From assembly GCF_954871325.1 (NCBI RefSeq), contig NC_088775.1, forward strand, positions 20,189,561 through 20,253,560: 64,000 bases of DNA. The letters run 5' to 3'. The DNA comes from Gordionus sp. m RMFG-2023 (lineage: Eukaryota; Nematomorpha; Gordioida; Chordodea; Parachordodidae). Position numbers and translations under genes: made by a program. The stretch's first letter is position 1. Each line of letters starts with the position of its first letter. Under the pieces are notes generated by a model, which saw only the letters and a program-made list of their open reading frames with translations, was not told the DNA's origin and ran no database searches. This document shows, piece by piece, positions 12,131 to 24,534 of this stretch.

Positions 12131-12638
12131 GAGGTTTATTGAGGAAATTTAACTTAAAAATGTTTGGAAATGTAATAAATATGTTTTTATTATTATTATG
12201 TAATAATAGTTATTTATTATATATTTATAAAAAAGAATGGAACATTCTAATTTAATTAATAAATGTTATGGATAATTTTAAAATATACTAAAACGATATA
12301 ATTTAATCCATGGTAGCTTTCTATATAGCTAATTAATAGTTGTTTTATTAATCAAAGTTACTTAGTTTTAAAATTATTAGAAAAGTTAACTGCCCGGGAT
12401 ATCATCGGTTTCCCCTATACATCAAAATAAAATTAGTTGATAATGTCGGCATTAGGAGGGGTATATATTTTGAGGTTTTTAATATTAAATTGATTTAATC
12501 TTATAGAAAAATAGATTTCATACTGGCTTTTCACATATAACCCTTTAAATTACTTGTAGTTAATAAATATTAAAAATATAAAATGTTGTTATGTACTTAT
12601 ATATATGCTAATACTATTATATTATAATTACAACTAAC
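12131..12638. other. No gene recognised
   Basis: AT-rich interval between the end of gypsy-1 and a BACK-like coding fragment. A stretch at about 12170-12240 (atgtaataaat...) resembles 6173-6215 upstream of gypsy-1, which could be the last trace of its LTRs, but the match is too AT-rich to call. Confidence 0.3.
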
Positions 12639-12886
12639 TTGTTTGCATCCTAGACTTCTGAGAAATTAACCATTTTAAACTTATAGCAAATATATCCTTT
12701 TCTGGTGTTTCCTCTCTAAGATGATCTCTTTGAATCAATTCAGCAATATCCTGTGTTCAATTTTAATACATGTTCATCTTGAGCGATTTCTTGAAATTTT
12801 TTACCAAAATAGGGAACTCTTGCAGCATGAGTTAATCTTCTAATAACGTCCATTGCATTTTTTTGCACTTCTTTGCTGGCTATTCC
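12639..12886 (-). pseudogene. BACK-domain-like coding fragment (BTB/Kelch-type)
   Basis: Minus-strand coding sequence from a plausible acceptor (TTTTTCCAAG before 12886) to a plausible donor (GTTAGT after 12639). The first part reads FGKKFQEIAQDEHVLKLNT and the second part DIAELIQRDHLREETPEKDI followed by FAISLKWLISQKSRM. This fits the BACK domain of BTB-Kelch proteins: F..VA....FL.L, then I..LI..D.L....E..IF.A...W......R. The two parts are in different frames, with one shift near 12755, so the copy is broken or contains a sequencing error. It may be a host exon or a duplicated fragment. No BTB or Kelch repeats were found nearby. Confidence 0.4.
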
Positions 12887-13069
12887 CTTGGAAAAATTTA
12901 TCAAAAGAATCCATTATGAGTTATTTTTTAAAAAAAAATTATCAAAACATTAAATTACAACATAAAAATTATGTTTTTTAAAAATTCTATGATATCCAAT
13001 ATACGCATTTATTTAGAGTAAGTTTAGATTAATATATTTTTTTAAATCTTATATACATATTTTTAATAT

Positions 13070-13725
13070 AAGATAGATTACCAATAATTTTATTTGCAAG
13101 TACATCGTATGTCTGGCATCCTATTATCATTTTGAGGGCTAATGCCACAGATCTTTTTTAAAGTTCTAGGGTATAGCCAATGGTCTGTGATTCCCAAATA
13201 AGCTCAAAAATATTTAATCAGATCAATTTATAATTATAAATAAGTTTTTATCTTCTGTTATGTGTTCAACTATCTCCCGTGGTACATATATATGATATCT
13301 CTGATAACTCTACTATTAGTGTCTGGCGGCATAAAATTGTTGTACCAGGGGATAGAGTTTTAATCATCATGGTAAATGATGGATTATCAACTAAGGACAT
13401 TGGCTGAACTGTATAAATTATAAAATCAACAATAACTTTATCAGCCAATTTCTGAGAAATATTGTCATTTGCATTATTAATTAATTTGGTTTGAATTGAA
13501 TTAGTCTTTTTGGATGTAGAGTCGCCTATACCAAAATTATTTAGATGTTTCTCCATTTCCTTAAAACTTATGAACAATCTTATAAAATAAGTATTATTAG
13601 AATGTAAAAATGACAATTTACCTTTAGGTGTTCCTTGAGGTTATAGCTACTGGATTGATTTGAGGAAATATTTAAATATTTTTTTTTACATTTTAAACAA
13701 AAAATTTGAAACCGGTTTTGGTTAT
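13070..13725 (-). pseudogene. hAT (ZBED-type) transposase, main piece, split by MULE-A
   Basis: Minus-strand hAT coding remnant. Near 13620-13700 lies a BED-finger-like segment (CLKCKKKYLNISS...YNLKEHLK). Then, over 13266-13616, comes the typical N-terminal helical region, with NISQKLADKVIVDFI, QPMSLVDNPSF and LSPGTTILCRQTL. Weaker similarity continues to about 13070 (CQTYDVLANKIIGNL). The extreme N-terminus lies 11.3 kb away at 25084-25217, on the other side of MULE-A. The two pieces abut the two copies of the MULE target duplication, which supports one split gene. Frame changes occur within it and the catalytic and dimerisation parts are missing or unrecognised. Confidence 0.7.
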
Positions 13726-13742
13726 ATATTTATTGGTTCCAT

Positions 13743-14255
13743 GTCAATTCAGCGAAACTTTTATCGCGAAACACTTTTCCGCAAAACTTTTATCACGAAT
13801 GGATTTTATAGCGAAACTTTTATAGCGAAACTTTTATAGCGAATACTATTCCGCGAATGCAATATCGCGAAACAAATATCGCGAATTTTTTATAGCGAAA
13901 TCTTTATCGCGAAACCTTTATAGCAAATACATTACCACGAATACAATATTGCGAAACAAATATTGCGAATTTTTTATAGCGAAACCTTTATCGCGAAACC
14001 TTTAATGCGAATACATTACCGCGAAACTTTTATCGCGAATCAATAATCGCGAAAATTTTATAGCGAAACCTTTATCGCGAAAAATTTGAAGCGAATACAC
14101 TACCGCGAAACTTTTATCGCGAATCAATAATCGCGAAAATTTTATAGCGAAGTTATTATCGTGAAACCCAAATCACGAAGACAATGTAGCGACAATTATT
14201 TCGCGAAACATATATCGCGAAGATATTATAGAGAATTTAATATCGCGATAATTGC
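13743..14255. repeat. MULE-A left arm, GCGAA short-repeat array
   Basis: Roughly 25-30 degenerate units of 15-20 bp, such as gcgaaacttttatcgcgaat and gcgaatacattaccgcga. Each unit contains one or two TCGCGA-like palindromic cores. Inverse counterpart of 24535-25063. Confidence 0.92.
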
Positions 14256-14606
14256 TAATAATGACTAGTTTATTTTGAATCATTTTTTTATAATTATATT
14301 ATTTGAATAATATTTTTTTAATTCACATAGTTTTTAATTTTCTTTTAACCTTAAAAAATTTATATAATGATTAATAAACTTAGATCTGGTTTATGAAATT
14401 TGTTATTGAAATACACTTTTTTCGCTATCCTATCCTTTCCTTGGAAGTTCTTATTTTATAATAATCGCGCACAAGGAACTCAGCTTTATCAATATATTAA
14501 TCATTGAGTTTATTAGTTAAATCTTGATATTTACTGGCGAAATTGATATCTGGGTAGCATTCCTATTTATTGTCTGATGACTTAATATTTATAAATTTAT
14601 CAATCA
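14256..14606. other. No gene recognised (MULE-A interior)
   Basis: AT-rich subterminal sequence of MULE-A between the left arm and a nested hAT. Nothing recognised. Confidence 0.4.
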
Positions 14607-14614
14607 ATTTTGGC

Positions 14615-15242
14615 CAGGGTTAGCAAGTCAGTCAATTGACCAGTCAAATGACTAGATTTTGACAGGTGAATTGAACAGGAGAATATTTGACCTGTCAAAT
14701 GGTCAAATATTCTATAAGATCTAAATATAAAAATATGTTTGAAAAAGAAAAAACGATATAAATACATGTGAAATGTGATCACAATGCTTATTGAGTTCCT
14801 AATATTAAGGAGAGCATTTTAATCATAGTGAATTTAATGAAGTGTGTAATATAATAAAAGAATTAGGCATACAAGGTGGTGATCAAAATATTTCAAGTTA
14901 TATCATAAATTTCAGAAATAAAAGCGGCTTGTTTAATAGAAAATCATGGGGATAGCACTAACTTCCATAAGAAACAATCAGATTTCAATCTCAAGCAGTG
15001 GAATTAGCTTTGACCACCATGGCCATTAAGAGAAGTGACATTACTAACAATTCCTAGATCTACTTCTTCTTCAGAAAGAAATTGGTCGATTTGTATCAAT
15101 AATCTTACTAAAACAGAAATCGACTGAAGATTTAAACAAAAAGAAAATTGATTAAAAAATATTAAAGAAAATGATGATATTCAATATAAAAAAATATTTA
15201 TTTGATTTTAACCATATTTGACCGGTCAAATGCACAACCGTG
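14615..15242 (+). mobile_element. hAT-3, 628-bp non-autonomous hAT
   Basis: The left end CAGGGTTAGCAAGTCAGTC and right end GCACAACCGTG form an imperfect terminal repeat, and both subterminal zones carry the palindromic motif TTTGACCGGTCAAA or variants. The 8-bp duplication is attttggc (14607-14614) and gttttggc (15243-15250), seven of eight matching. The interior 14790-15180 is related to 59700-60110 in hAT-6 and retains a scrap of hAT transposase (SEFNEVCNIIKEL, FRNKSGLFN), broken by stops. The element therefore looks like a deletion derivative of the hAT-6 family. Confidence 0.85.
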
Positions 15243-15735
15243 GTTTTGGCAGTCACTAAAACAGTGTAGATGAATAAAGTCTACAACATTACTATTTAGA
15301 ATGTCAATTTTGAATGGCAATTCAAAAATAAATAACATCTAAGTGAAATAAGGGATTTCCCCAATTTAAAATATTTTTTAATCTTATTATTTTACAATTA
15401 TAGATATCTTTTTATCTTTTCTGTTTATTTAAAGGGGGGGGGGAGCGTGATAAAATTTTTAGTATAATATCTCGACATTAATCTCAATTAATTTAAATAT
15501 AATATTTTGATATGGGTTCTTATTGAAGCTTACAATTTTAAAATATAATAAAAAAATAGCTAAACTAAAAATTAACAAATAATTAATAACATATTTGATA
15601 AATTATAACTATTAAAAAAAAAGTATTGCCGAAATTTAAAAAAAAAAATTTTCTCGTCTGGCTGGTGCCATTCCTTTGGTTATAAATTATATATTTTCGC
15701 CATTCTTTCCTCTTTATTTCGGAGTTTTATAAAAT

Positions 15736-17338
15736 ATGTTATCAAGCAAAAATAAGAAGATCTTAACCTTTAAAAATTATTTGTTCCGCCTGGATAAAAT
15801 AATCATAGATACTAATTATTATGGATGCATTTATCAAGATATATGTATGTCCCGTACGACTTACAAAAAAAAATGGTAAGATAAAAGTTAATAAAGAAAT
15901 ACACAATCATCCAGAAAATCCAATCGAAATGGAAACCAAGAAAATAATCAATTCAATTAAGAATGAAGCTTTGAATAATACTATGGAAACTCCAAACTTT
16001 ATTGTGGCGAAACACGTATCTTAATTAAGTGATTCCATATCAATGGCACTAACATCACCGAATCTTATGAAACGTATAATTCAACGAACGCGGAGTTCAA
16101 ACAGTTTTGCACCTCCGAATCCTAGCAGCCTTATTGAGCTGGTAATCCCGCATGAATATTCAATTACAGATAAGTATGAGGATTTCATACTTCATGATGA
16201 TGGTCCGGTAAGATTTTCTATAAATTTTTTGAACAAATATAACTAAATCTTTCATTTTTATTGCGATAAGCTGCCCGATAAGAAACACTTTATTATAATT
16301 GCTTAATTTATCATGTGTGCTAGGTTCCTGACCGTGTTATCATATTTGGAACAAGAAAAAATTTGGACTTCTTAGCTTCATGCAACATTGGTTTTCTGAT
16401 GGTACATTTAAATCGTTGCCACCTTTATTTACGCAAATTTATACAATTCATGGGATTAAAAATAATAATGTTTTACCTCTCATATATATATTGACCAATA
16501 GAAAGGATTATGAAACATATAAAAGAATATTTACTATTATAGGTGACAACTTAATATCAACTCCAAAAAAAATTAAGACGGATTGAAATGGCCAGTGTAA
16601 AAGCTTTCAATGAAGTGTTTCCCAGTTCGCAACACAAATGTTGCTATTTCCATTTTAGTCAATCCTTTTGGCGAAATATTCAAAAATATCCAGAAATATC
16701 GCAGAAATATAAAACAGATGTGGAATTTAATATACAACTTAGAATGATGGTTTGCTTGTCATTTGTCCACCATTAAATGTAGTTGAAACATTTGAATTAC
16801 TAATAAACTCCGAATTTTATTCTAATAATCAATTGTTACTTCAGCCTCTAATTGAAACTTTTGAAAAAGCTTACATTGGTAAAACGTTTGGAAGAGGCAG
16901 ACTACGTGCTTTGTTTAATATTGAACTATGGAATTTTTACCAATCAACTCTGAACGGGGAAGCGAAAACCAACAACGCGGTTGAAGGGTGGCATAGATGC
17001 TTTAGTTCCCTCCTAACAAGTCACCATCCAAACATGTGGAAATTTATATCAAGTTATCTATATATCTATTATTTTAAAATGATTTAAAAAGTATAAAGAT
17101 TTACTAATAAACTATACAATTTATATTCTAGGCTTAAAAAACAACAAGGGTTAACAGAGTTAAAAATTGCTCAATATAATTCTGGTGAAACACCCTCTAC
17201 TCTGAGAAAAAATATTGAAATCTACATGCGAGAATAGTAACAATTGTTTCTGAAAATCGATCAAGATTAGATTATCTTAAAGGAATCGCTATTAATGTAA
17301 CATTGAATGTTAAATTTTTAAATTCTTATCTACAATAA
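15736..17338 (+). pseudogene. FLYWCH/MULE transposase of MULE-A, broken
   Basis: Cut-and-paste transposase of the Mutator-like class. From the first ATG (15736) an FLYWCH-type zinc finger is readable in two frames (SSKNKKILTF..., then CPVRLT...HNHPENP). After an in-frame stop near 16022 the coding resumes through DDGP. A 116-nt GT-AG intron (16208-16323) joins it to VPDRVIIFGTRKN. The MULE core follows: HWFSDGTFKSLPP (first catalytic Asp), a damaged DFE motif around 16582-16592 (TTGAAATGGCC), then FPSSQHKCCYFHFSQSFW, then NNAVEGWHRCF (catalytic Glu). A second intron (17053-17131, 79 nt) leads to LKKQQGLTELKIAQY, and the frame finally reaches 17338 (RIVTIVSENRSRLDYLKG). About five frameshifts or stops make it non-functional. 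It is the only transposase between the MULE-A arms, hence the likely former driver. Confidence 0.85.
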
Positions 17339-17344
17339 TAAAAA

Positions 17345-18090
17345 TTTTGTTTGTTTTTATATAATAGTCCCAAATTTTTTATATTTGCATTATTTTTTTG
17401 TGACAAAAATATAGGAAGGTCTACTTTGGTATAAAATTTAGCTAGCTACATACAGACTAATTCATCAAGATACAGATTTTATGAGGGTATTTACAAATTC
17501 TTTATGTGACGCAGTCTTTCTCCACATCAATCCCACGATTAATATTTCAAAAATAACCTTTCGTCATGCATTATAAAATTATTTAAAAATTCATATTCCT
17601 AGCCACTGAGTCATATAGTTGTTTTCCCTTATAAGTATGATCACTTTTGATGAGCAACATTATTAGTAAAATATTATTGTAAAATAATACTCAAGTATTA
17701 CACTAAAGGGCAAAGTTTAAAACGAGGATTACATTTTTTTTTATTTATTAAAGCATGTAAATTTTTTTATATTGGGGTATTTTTGTCCGATGTTTTTTTT
17801 CCATGGTTATTTTTAACCAGTCTTTGTCCAAATCAGTGATTCTTTTTAAATTTAACACTTCAGTTATATATATTTAACAAACAAACTATTGGTTTAGACG
17901 ATATGATATGGTAATGCTCTACTTTTTCCTTCACATATTCAATAAATAAAAAAATCATTTTTTAAAAAACTTTTTATAATGAAATTTATTTTGTAAGGAT
18001 ATTTATTCTATATGTAAATTAGATATAAAAATGACCTAAAGGGATCTATTAAAATAAGATAATACTTGCTATACCATTTCCTATTTTAAC
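17345..18090. other. No gene recognised (MULE-A interior)
   Basis: AT-rich downstream flank of the broken transposase. Nothing recognised. Confidence 0.4.
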
Positions 18091-18094
18091 TTAA

Positions 18095-18980
18095 CCCTTT
18101 ATTGCTACATTTCAACATTTAAAAATCCCCTATTGCTCACCTATAAAAACTTAAATAAAATAATCACTGAGATTGTTTAAAATGTTATTTTTTGATATTT
18201 ATTGAAATTTTATAATATAAAATACAAAATAATTTATAACTGGGGGAGGGACATATTTTTCCCACTGTGTATTATGTACATTATTTTTTGTTATAAAAAG
18301 AAAAATCAATTTCTTTTAGCGTTAATATAAAGCGAAACTTTTCAAACAGAACATTCCCAGGATGTCCTAGAACATTCCCAAGATGTCCTAATATATTTTC
18401 CCAAGGGATTCCGAATCACTAGCAAGAATTTTTATAGAAATGTGATCCGATCTCTTCTTCCTTATATCATCAGCGACATATTTTTTATAAAATTTTGAAG
18501 GAGTCGATATTAGATTTCTTTGCAAGGATGATGATACATCCAAGTCAAGAATCTCTTTTGAGATAGAAGATTTTAGATAATTTTTAATCAAAATAGAGAC
18601 CACTTATATAATCACCAGAACCGTAATCTGATATAAAACTTCATTTTAATAAAATATTGATATTTATGAGAATATATAAATGTTTTTTATCATTTTTTAT
18701 ATATCAAATATACCAGAATTTTGCTAAAGTAGATTTAAAAATTTTATAAAAAATATTTTACATAAAATAAAATAAAAAGGCGGGATTGATAAAATACGAA
18801 ACTTTTTGCGCGCGAAAATATTTAAATAAACATAAATAATATAATTTTTTAAATGGGATAAATTTATACCATCTGTGTATTAAATAAAATAAAAAATCAA
18901 GCCGGGTTAAATATGTCCCACCATGTATTAAAGGTCCTTTTTTATGTGGGACAAATTTCAACCGGCTGTTTAATAAAGGG
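18095..18980. mobile_element. piggyBac-like non-autonomous element, copy 1
   Basis: The ends are CCCTTTATTG and AATAAAGGG, an inverted CCCTTTA heptamer, flanked by TTAA on both sides (18091-18094, 18981-18984), which is the piggyBac hallmark. Internal landmarks, all shared with the copy at 40899-42025, include ATTGCTCACCTATAAAAAC, GGGGGAGGGACATA, and twin GGGACA/GTCCC motifs near the right end. This copy is shorter by about 240 bp that lie at about 41440-41690 in the other copy. No transposase core is present. Confidence 0.82.
18388..18603 (-). pseudogene. Short conserved frame inside the piggyBac-like element
   Basis: A 71-codon minus-strand frame beginning MVSILIKNYLKSS and containing KYVADDIRKKRSDHISIKI and LASDSESLG. 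The related copy at about 41200-41400 retains the same words with small changes. An acidic, Ser/Asp-rich segment like SDSES is common near the N-terminus of piggyBac transposases, so this may be the last trace of an N-terminal exon. It could also be fortuitous. Confidence 0.3.
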
Positions 18981-18984
18981 TTAA

Positions 18985-19829
18985 GAAAAAGACTGTGGAG
19001 AATATATAATGTATTCACTTAAAAGGAAACTTTTAACCTCCTACCAAATATAAATAATTAAAAAAAGAAAATACCATTCATCCCTTTCCAATTTTATTCA
19101 AATAATGATAATTATTTCATAACTAACTATCCCCCCCCCCTCTAATTTCAATGATGTTCCTCTAATGAGTTCGCAGTTCAAGTTACGATATTGACCTTGC
19201 TATAAAAATTTGGAAAAAAATTGGTTGAATTAATTTTGTTATATTATAGCTCTAAAATTCCTTAAGGTTATTAATTATTTAAATATTGGCATTTGGTCAA
19301 CTTTTTTTTAATATACTATATTCTCATTTGATTTGATAACAATGTAACTGAGCTTGGGTGGCTTCATGTCATGTCATGAATAATAAAAATAAAATTAAAA
19401 TACATCATTTTTTTGGTTATATTTTTTAAATTATTTTTATTTTTTTTACGGCATTAAAAATAATCTAATATTTTTTTATTAAAATAGCTCAACCTATTCA
19501 GCTTGATGAAAATAATTAGCTATCCTAATTGTTTTAAATTTTACCATAACCAATCCATCTCATTTTGATATAACATTTTCCAAAGTTGCAGCAAGTTATG
19601 TCATCTGTCGGCAAAGTTTCCAAGCTTAATTTTCTTTTGGCTAAAATATCGAGTTAGCCTTTTATCTAAATCCTCATATTTTGAAATAGGAAAAAAGTTG
19701 ATTTTATAAATAATGTTAGTAATATTTTTTTAAGATATTTCATTTAATTTTTTTATTATAATTGCTTTCTTTAGATTCTTTGTTCAATCTAAATTTGATT
19801 CAAATTTTTGAAATTCTAATAACTTTTGG
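18985..19829. other. No gene recognised (MULE-A interior)
   Basis: AT-rich, with a poly-C run near 19132-19140. Nothing recognised on either strand. Confidence 0.4.
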
Positions 19830-19837
19830 TTCATACT

Positions 19838-22217
19838 CAGAGTTGCCAGGTCTAAATTTTCAAATTGCGGGAGAAATTTGGTATTATGCGGGAGAAACAT
19901 GAAAATTGCGGTAGAAATATAAAAATTGCTAAAAAAAAATTTTTTGCGGGCGGCCTTTGGCCGGTATTTTGAATTGACTTAATTATCGCCTATTATTTTT
20001 TATAATTAGTTTATATAAATACAAAGTCGGTAACTATTTTTCAAAATACAATAACATCTTGATTTATTAAAATATATTAATTTATAAAAAAAACCAACGA
20101 TCTTTTTTAAATATAAAAAAACGATTTTAATTTTACAATTAAAAATATATTTTATGCGAATGTCCCGACCGCAATTGGAAATCTACCGTGTGTGTATAAC
20201 ATTATAGGGATGGACGCTTAATTATCACGTATCGTATCACGTTTATAAGGTACTTCAAAATAAGATATAAAACAGATGCAACTACAGTTGCGGCAATTGT
20301 ACTTATCTTGTAGTAAAACATTCACGTCAGCACAATGTTAGTTGCGATATGTTCCTAATACCCGCCAGCCATCGATAGAATTTTAAAATTTTATAAACCT
20401 TTAAAAAATATTTCTTATAATGAATGGCAGAGGTATATTTAGGAATGATTTCACATGTAGAATGTGCAGTTGCAATCGGAAGAATCTTAACAAAGATTCA
20501 CAAAATTATGCTGCAGATGTGTCCATCTATACAGTTAAAAATTGACAATAAATTTTATGGCGCCATTGTTAAAACTTAATTATATTTTATTTGAGATTTA
20601 AATAATAGAACTAAATGTTTACCGTCGTTATTGAGATTATAAAATTCCTGGCATGACATATTATACATTATTTAACCATTAGCTCGTTCTCTAATGTTGT
20701 TAAATACGATTTCTCTCCTTTTTCCAGGCAGTCCTCCTCAGGCTAAAAATGCGCTCGGATGAGGCATTAGAATGAGGTAAGGAGAAGTTTTGGCGAATCA
20801 TAAAAAATAGAGAGAATTACAATCTCTTCAAACAAGACATCAATGTCTTTCGGTATTTTTGATATATTTATTAATTTATAAAACCATCAATTGATGGTTT
20901 CTGTTCCAATGTCATAATATTTATACAATTGAAAATAGAGTTATTAAAATCAAATTTTGATTGCAAATATTCTAAAATTGTCTTAATAAAAATATCTGCT
21001 TCATTTAAAAATGTATTAATTTGAGTATTATTTGAACATTTTAATATAATATTTTTAGCAATAGCGCCATTAAATTTATTATCAATTTTTAACTATAGCG
21101 ATGAACAGAGCTGTTACATGATTTTGTAAATCATTTTTAATAAAGAATATTCTGATTGCAACTGAATATTAACTGCATGCAGTAGATTTCCTACATGTGA
21201 AACGAATCCCAAATATGCTTCTGCCATTTCATACTCGAAAAATTTTTTCAAAATTTTAGGACAGCCTTTAAAATCTTTATTTAAGAAGTATTTTTTTAGG
21301 GTTTGTAAAATTTTAAAATTCTATCTATGGCAGGTATTAATGACAACCACCTGATAGGTATATATCGCAACAACTCACACCATTCCAAGTCAGACCACTT
21401 CACCAACTCTTTTAATTCATTAAAAACATTTCATCACAATTATTTCGATATCCACAGATAGTACATTCATTGCCTTCTTGCAAGAATTATGTAGTATATA
21501 TGGCATAACAGCCAATTGGTATTAATTCATTTGTGCTGCCTCAATTCGGTAACTTTAGTTTTTGCCAAATTATATCAGCGCAGAAAGCTGGCATGCAAAT
21601 CATTGATAACCCTGAAACAGCTATATTTACCATTAGTCGCTAGCTATATTGTTGGATTTTTCACTATCCGAGGAAAAAATTTTAATAGTTTTATTGAACT
21701 TATTCTTGTTGAAATTGCGAAGGACGAGGGAAATGTTTTAATATTTCCCTTATTAGATCACATTGAAATGATATATATAGAGCTCTGTGAATGTTGAACT
21801 ACATAATAGATGTATACGATTTCCGCAAATATAGTTTCATTTTGAGAATATTTTTGTATTGCAATCGATGTTGATATACTCCCCTGTACTGACTAATATG
21901 AATGAAATAATGTTATATTATTGGAAAAAATAAAACAGGATAGAAAGAAATTTACAAACTAGACATGTTTTTCGAATAAATATTTAATATTTATTTTAAA
22001 AATATAAAAATAATCAATTAATGTCTCAAAATTATTATTTACATATTAAAAACGTTAAAATACTTTTTTAAAAAAATTGTGGGAGAAATTAAAAAATTGC
22101 GGTAGATTTTTGCAGGAGATTTCCAATTGCGGTAGTTTTGCGGGAGAGAGATATCTGCGTGTAAACCAAAAGTATTGCGAAAGTCTCCCGCTGATGGGGG
22201 GAGACATGGTAACCCGG
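19838..22217 (-). mobile_element. hAT-4, CAGAGTTGCC-ended hAT
   Basis: The ends are CAGAGTTGCCAGGTC and GACATGGTAACCCGG (imperfect inverted repeats). The flanking 8-bp duplication is ttcatact (19830-19837) and ttcgtact (22218-22225), seven of eight matching. Both subterminal zones carry repeated GCGGGAGA and TTGCGGTAG motifs in inverse orientation. The interior contains hAT coding scraps on the minus strand (21090-21420) and a partial inverse copy of the same sequence at about 20340-20490, so the interior is itself rearranged. Confidence 0.83.
21090..21420 (-). pseudogene. hAT transposase middle-region remnant
   Basis: Minus-strand translation gives ELKELVKWSDLEWCELLRYI, then IRWLSLIPAIDRILKFYKP. 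After a frame change it gives KGCPKILKKFFEYEMAEAYL and FVSHVGN. This is the pattern of hAT-like proteins with a TRWLSL..A..RIL..W..L motif, where the initial Thr has become Ile here. The frame is broken and the catalytic and dimerisation parts are not visible. Confidence 0.6.
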
Positions 22218-22225
22218 TTCGTACT

Positions 22226-24530
22226 TAAAAGTGGGCTATTGTCTATTTCTCTTATTAAAACTAGTTATTGTTTATTGACTAGAAAAACTGATTGATGGAA
22301 TAGTAAGTACTAATCTGGCATTTCATATGGTATGAGCTCACCCAAAAATATTTGTTTGTTTTCGCATGTTGCCAATAGTGGCAATTTTATATTATTTTGT
22401 CGTTAAAAACTATCTACCAAACGAATTGAAGAATCAATGTAATAAATTTCAATTATTGATTTAAGTTCCAGATTAAATGCTTCCAGAAATTTGGTTGATT
22501 TTACGCTTTAATGGGTGATATAGATTTTATTTCTCTTATAGTACGGTTACCTTTTTGTGTGTGAAAAAAATGACTGAAGAATTAATAAATATTAGCGCAA
22601 ACCAGCTATTTTCCATTCTATCAATAATGCCTAATTAGGCAATTTTTCTTATTTTGCTAATAAACTTTTTCTTTATACTGTCTATTAAACGAATTAAATT
22701 ATAATTAATACGGAACATCGATAAAATTTTCGGAATAAATTATTTCAGTCGCTTAAATCATAGATTTGCCAAAATTTTGTTTTTTTTCCTTTTACGAGCT
22801 ACTATATACTCGTTTAAATACTCAATTGGTACTAATAAAGCAAGAAATATTGATATAATTTACAATTAGTTCGTAGAACTATTCAGCCGCCAAATTTAAC
22901 GGCGCTGATATTAAAATATATAAATCTTGTCTATTCCTACGTTGAAGCATATAAAGAAATTACTCAGAATTATCAAACTATTATGGTAATTATAGATATA
23001 AATAGCTTAAACCTTTGATTTTGAATGATACGATCAAGTTAGAATATTTTGAAAGAATTAAATAAAAATGTAAATATAAGCCTAAAAAATATGTAAATTA
23101 TTTTTAATTCTACATTCAAATGCTGGCTCAGAGATGAGTTTAATAAATATGATTAGGCGAAAAAATCCTTCTTCGGTCTCATTTGATTTATTAGAGGCCG
23201 AATTAATGGTAAAGCAGGATTTTGACATGAATTGCGAAGAGTTAAAATTTATTTTCATATATAATAAACTTTTAAATAAAATAAATTCCTTCCGATAAAT
23301 ATGTGATTAGGATCTAATTTTTATATATTTTGACTTTATAAATATAGTTAATATTCAAATTTAAATTTATAAATTATAATTTGAAAAAAATTATTCACCA
23401 ATATTTATATATAAAAGGATTTCAGGTGTCGCGCTTTCCCGCTTTTTATCCTTTTAGTCATTAAAAATCCCACCTCACTCTTAGAATATGGGAGGTATAT
23501 GGCCGGGCCTAAAAATTTTTGCAATTTACAAAATGAGAAAATTGAAATTTCGAAAATGTTTTTAACAAACCACTCCCCCCTTCCCCTTCACCCTTGTCAT
23601 GGTAAAATATGTAAGAGTAAATAAATAAACACTCCATTTTGCCCTGGTTTCCCGATATTGGAATATCTTTTTTTTCTTGATTTGGAACATTTACTATTTA
23701 TTTTCAAAAAATCCTGATTTTTTTTAATTCCATTTTATTAGAAAAAAATGAGTAAAAGTGCTTACAAATTGAGTAGAAGCGTTTAGCGGTGTTTTCATAA
23801 AAACGCTGTGATTTAAATTGAACTGGTATTATTTTAAAAAATGATGAAAACTATTTTACGTAATTTTTATATTGTTTTAGTTAGACTTGTGAAATCAGCA
23901 AAAATAAAAACTAAAATAACTGAAGATCTAATGATTTATTTCCATAATTTATTCTTCATAAATATTACATATTTATGTAATCCAATAGAATATTTTGAAT
24001 TTTTTTATGATTAATTATAACTTTGCAGTTATTTCTATTTATTAAAATGCGAAAAGAAGAAAAAGGAGAGATCAAAATATTCAAATGAATTAGTTATTAT
24101 TATATCAAAAAGTTATATCGATGTACGTTATCTAAAAATTGTAATTAGGAGGCATTAATTATCAGTAAAATCTTATATAATTTTAAAAATAATCTGAGAC
24201 AATCAATAAAAAATTCTTAGCTTTCAGTTTATTTTTTTTATCTAGATTGGGAAATACGTATTTCATTTACTTTAAATGACATAAAGCACACTTTGAAATT
24301 TTATGTGGGGGAGGGGGTTAACTTATTCTGGTAAAAACTTAACCCAAAATGTCCTCTCAATACTTATTACCATGAGTGAGTGAGACCAGAAAGACTAATA
24401 TATTTTCTATCACATCAGATAGAGGTTACTTGCTTGTTAAAAACAATGCGTAATAAAATATTCTTAACATTCGTGTTTATGATTTAAGAAACTTCGGTTG
24501 GTAAATTGATATTTGAATATATCAATTTCA
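22226..24530. other. No gene recognised (MULE-A interior)
   Basis: About 2.3 kb of AT-rich sequence between hAT-4 and the right arm of MULE-A. Two stretches (about 22370-22440 and 22580-22700) look like diverged copies of each other (gccaatagtggcaatttt and gcctaattaggcaatttt). No coding region was recognised. Confidence 0.4.
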
Positions 24531-24534
24531 CTTA

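Noticed and set aside
13743-14255. CRISPR-like appearance of regularly repeated GCGAA units
   Set aside because: Units are degenerate, vary in spacing, have no unique spacers, are mirrored at 24535-25063, and no cas genes exist. They are transposon arms in a eukaryotic genome.
18758-19018. Minus-strand frame shared with 41748-41945
   Set aside because: The sharing is due to the piggyBac-like element being present twice. The frame runs across the element edge in one copy and has no recognised domain.
22077-22295. Plus-strand frame of 72 codons
   Set aside because: It consists of the GCGGGAGA/TTGCGGTAG margin of hAT-4 and crosses the element end and its duplication.
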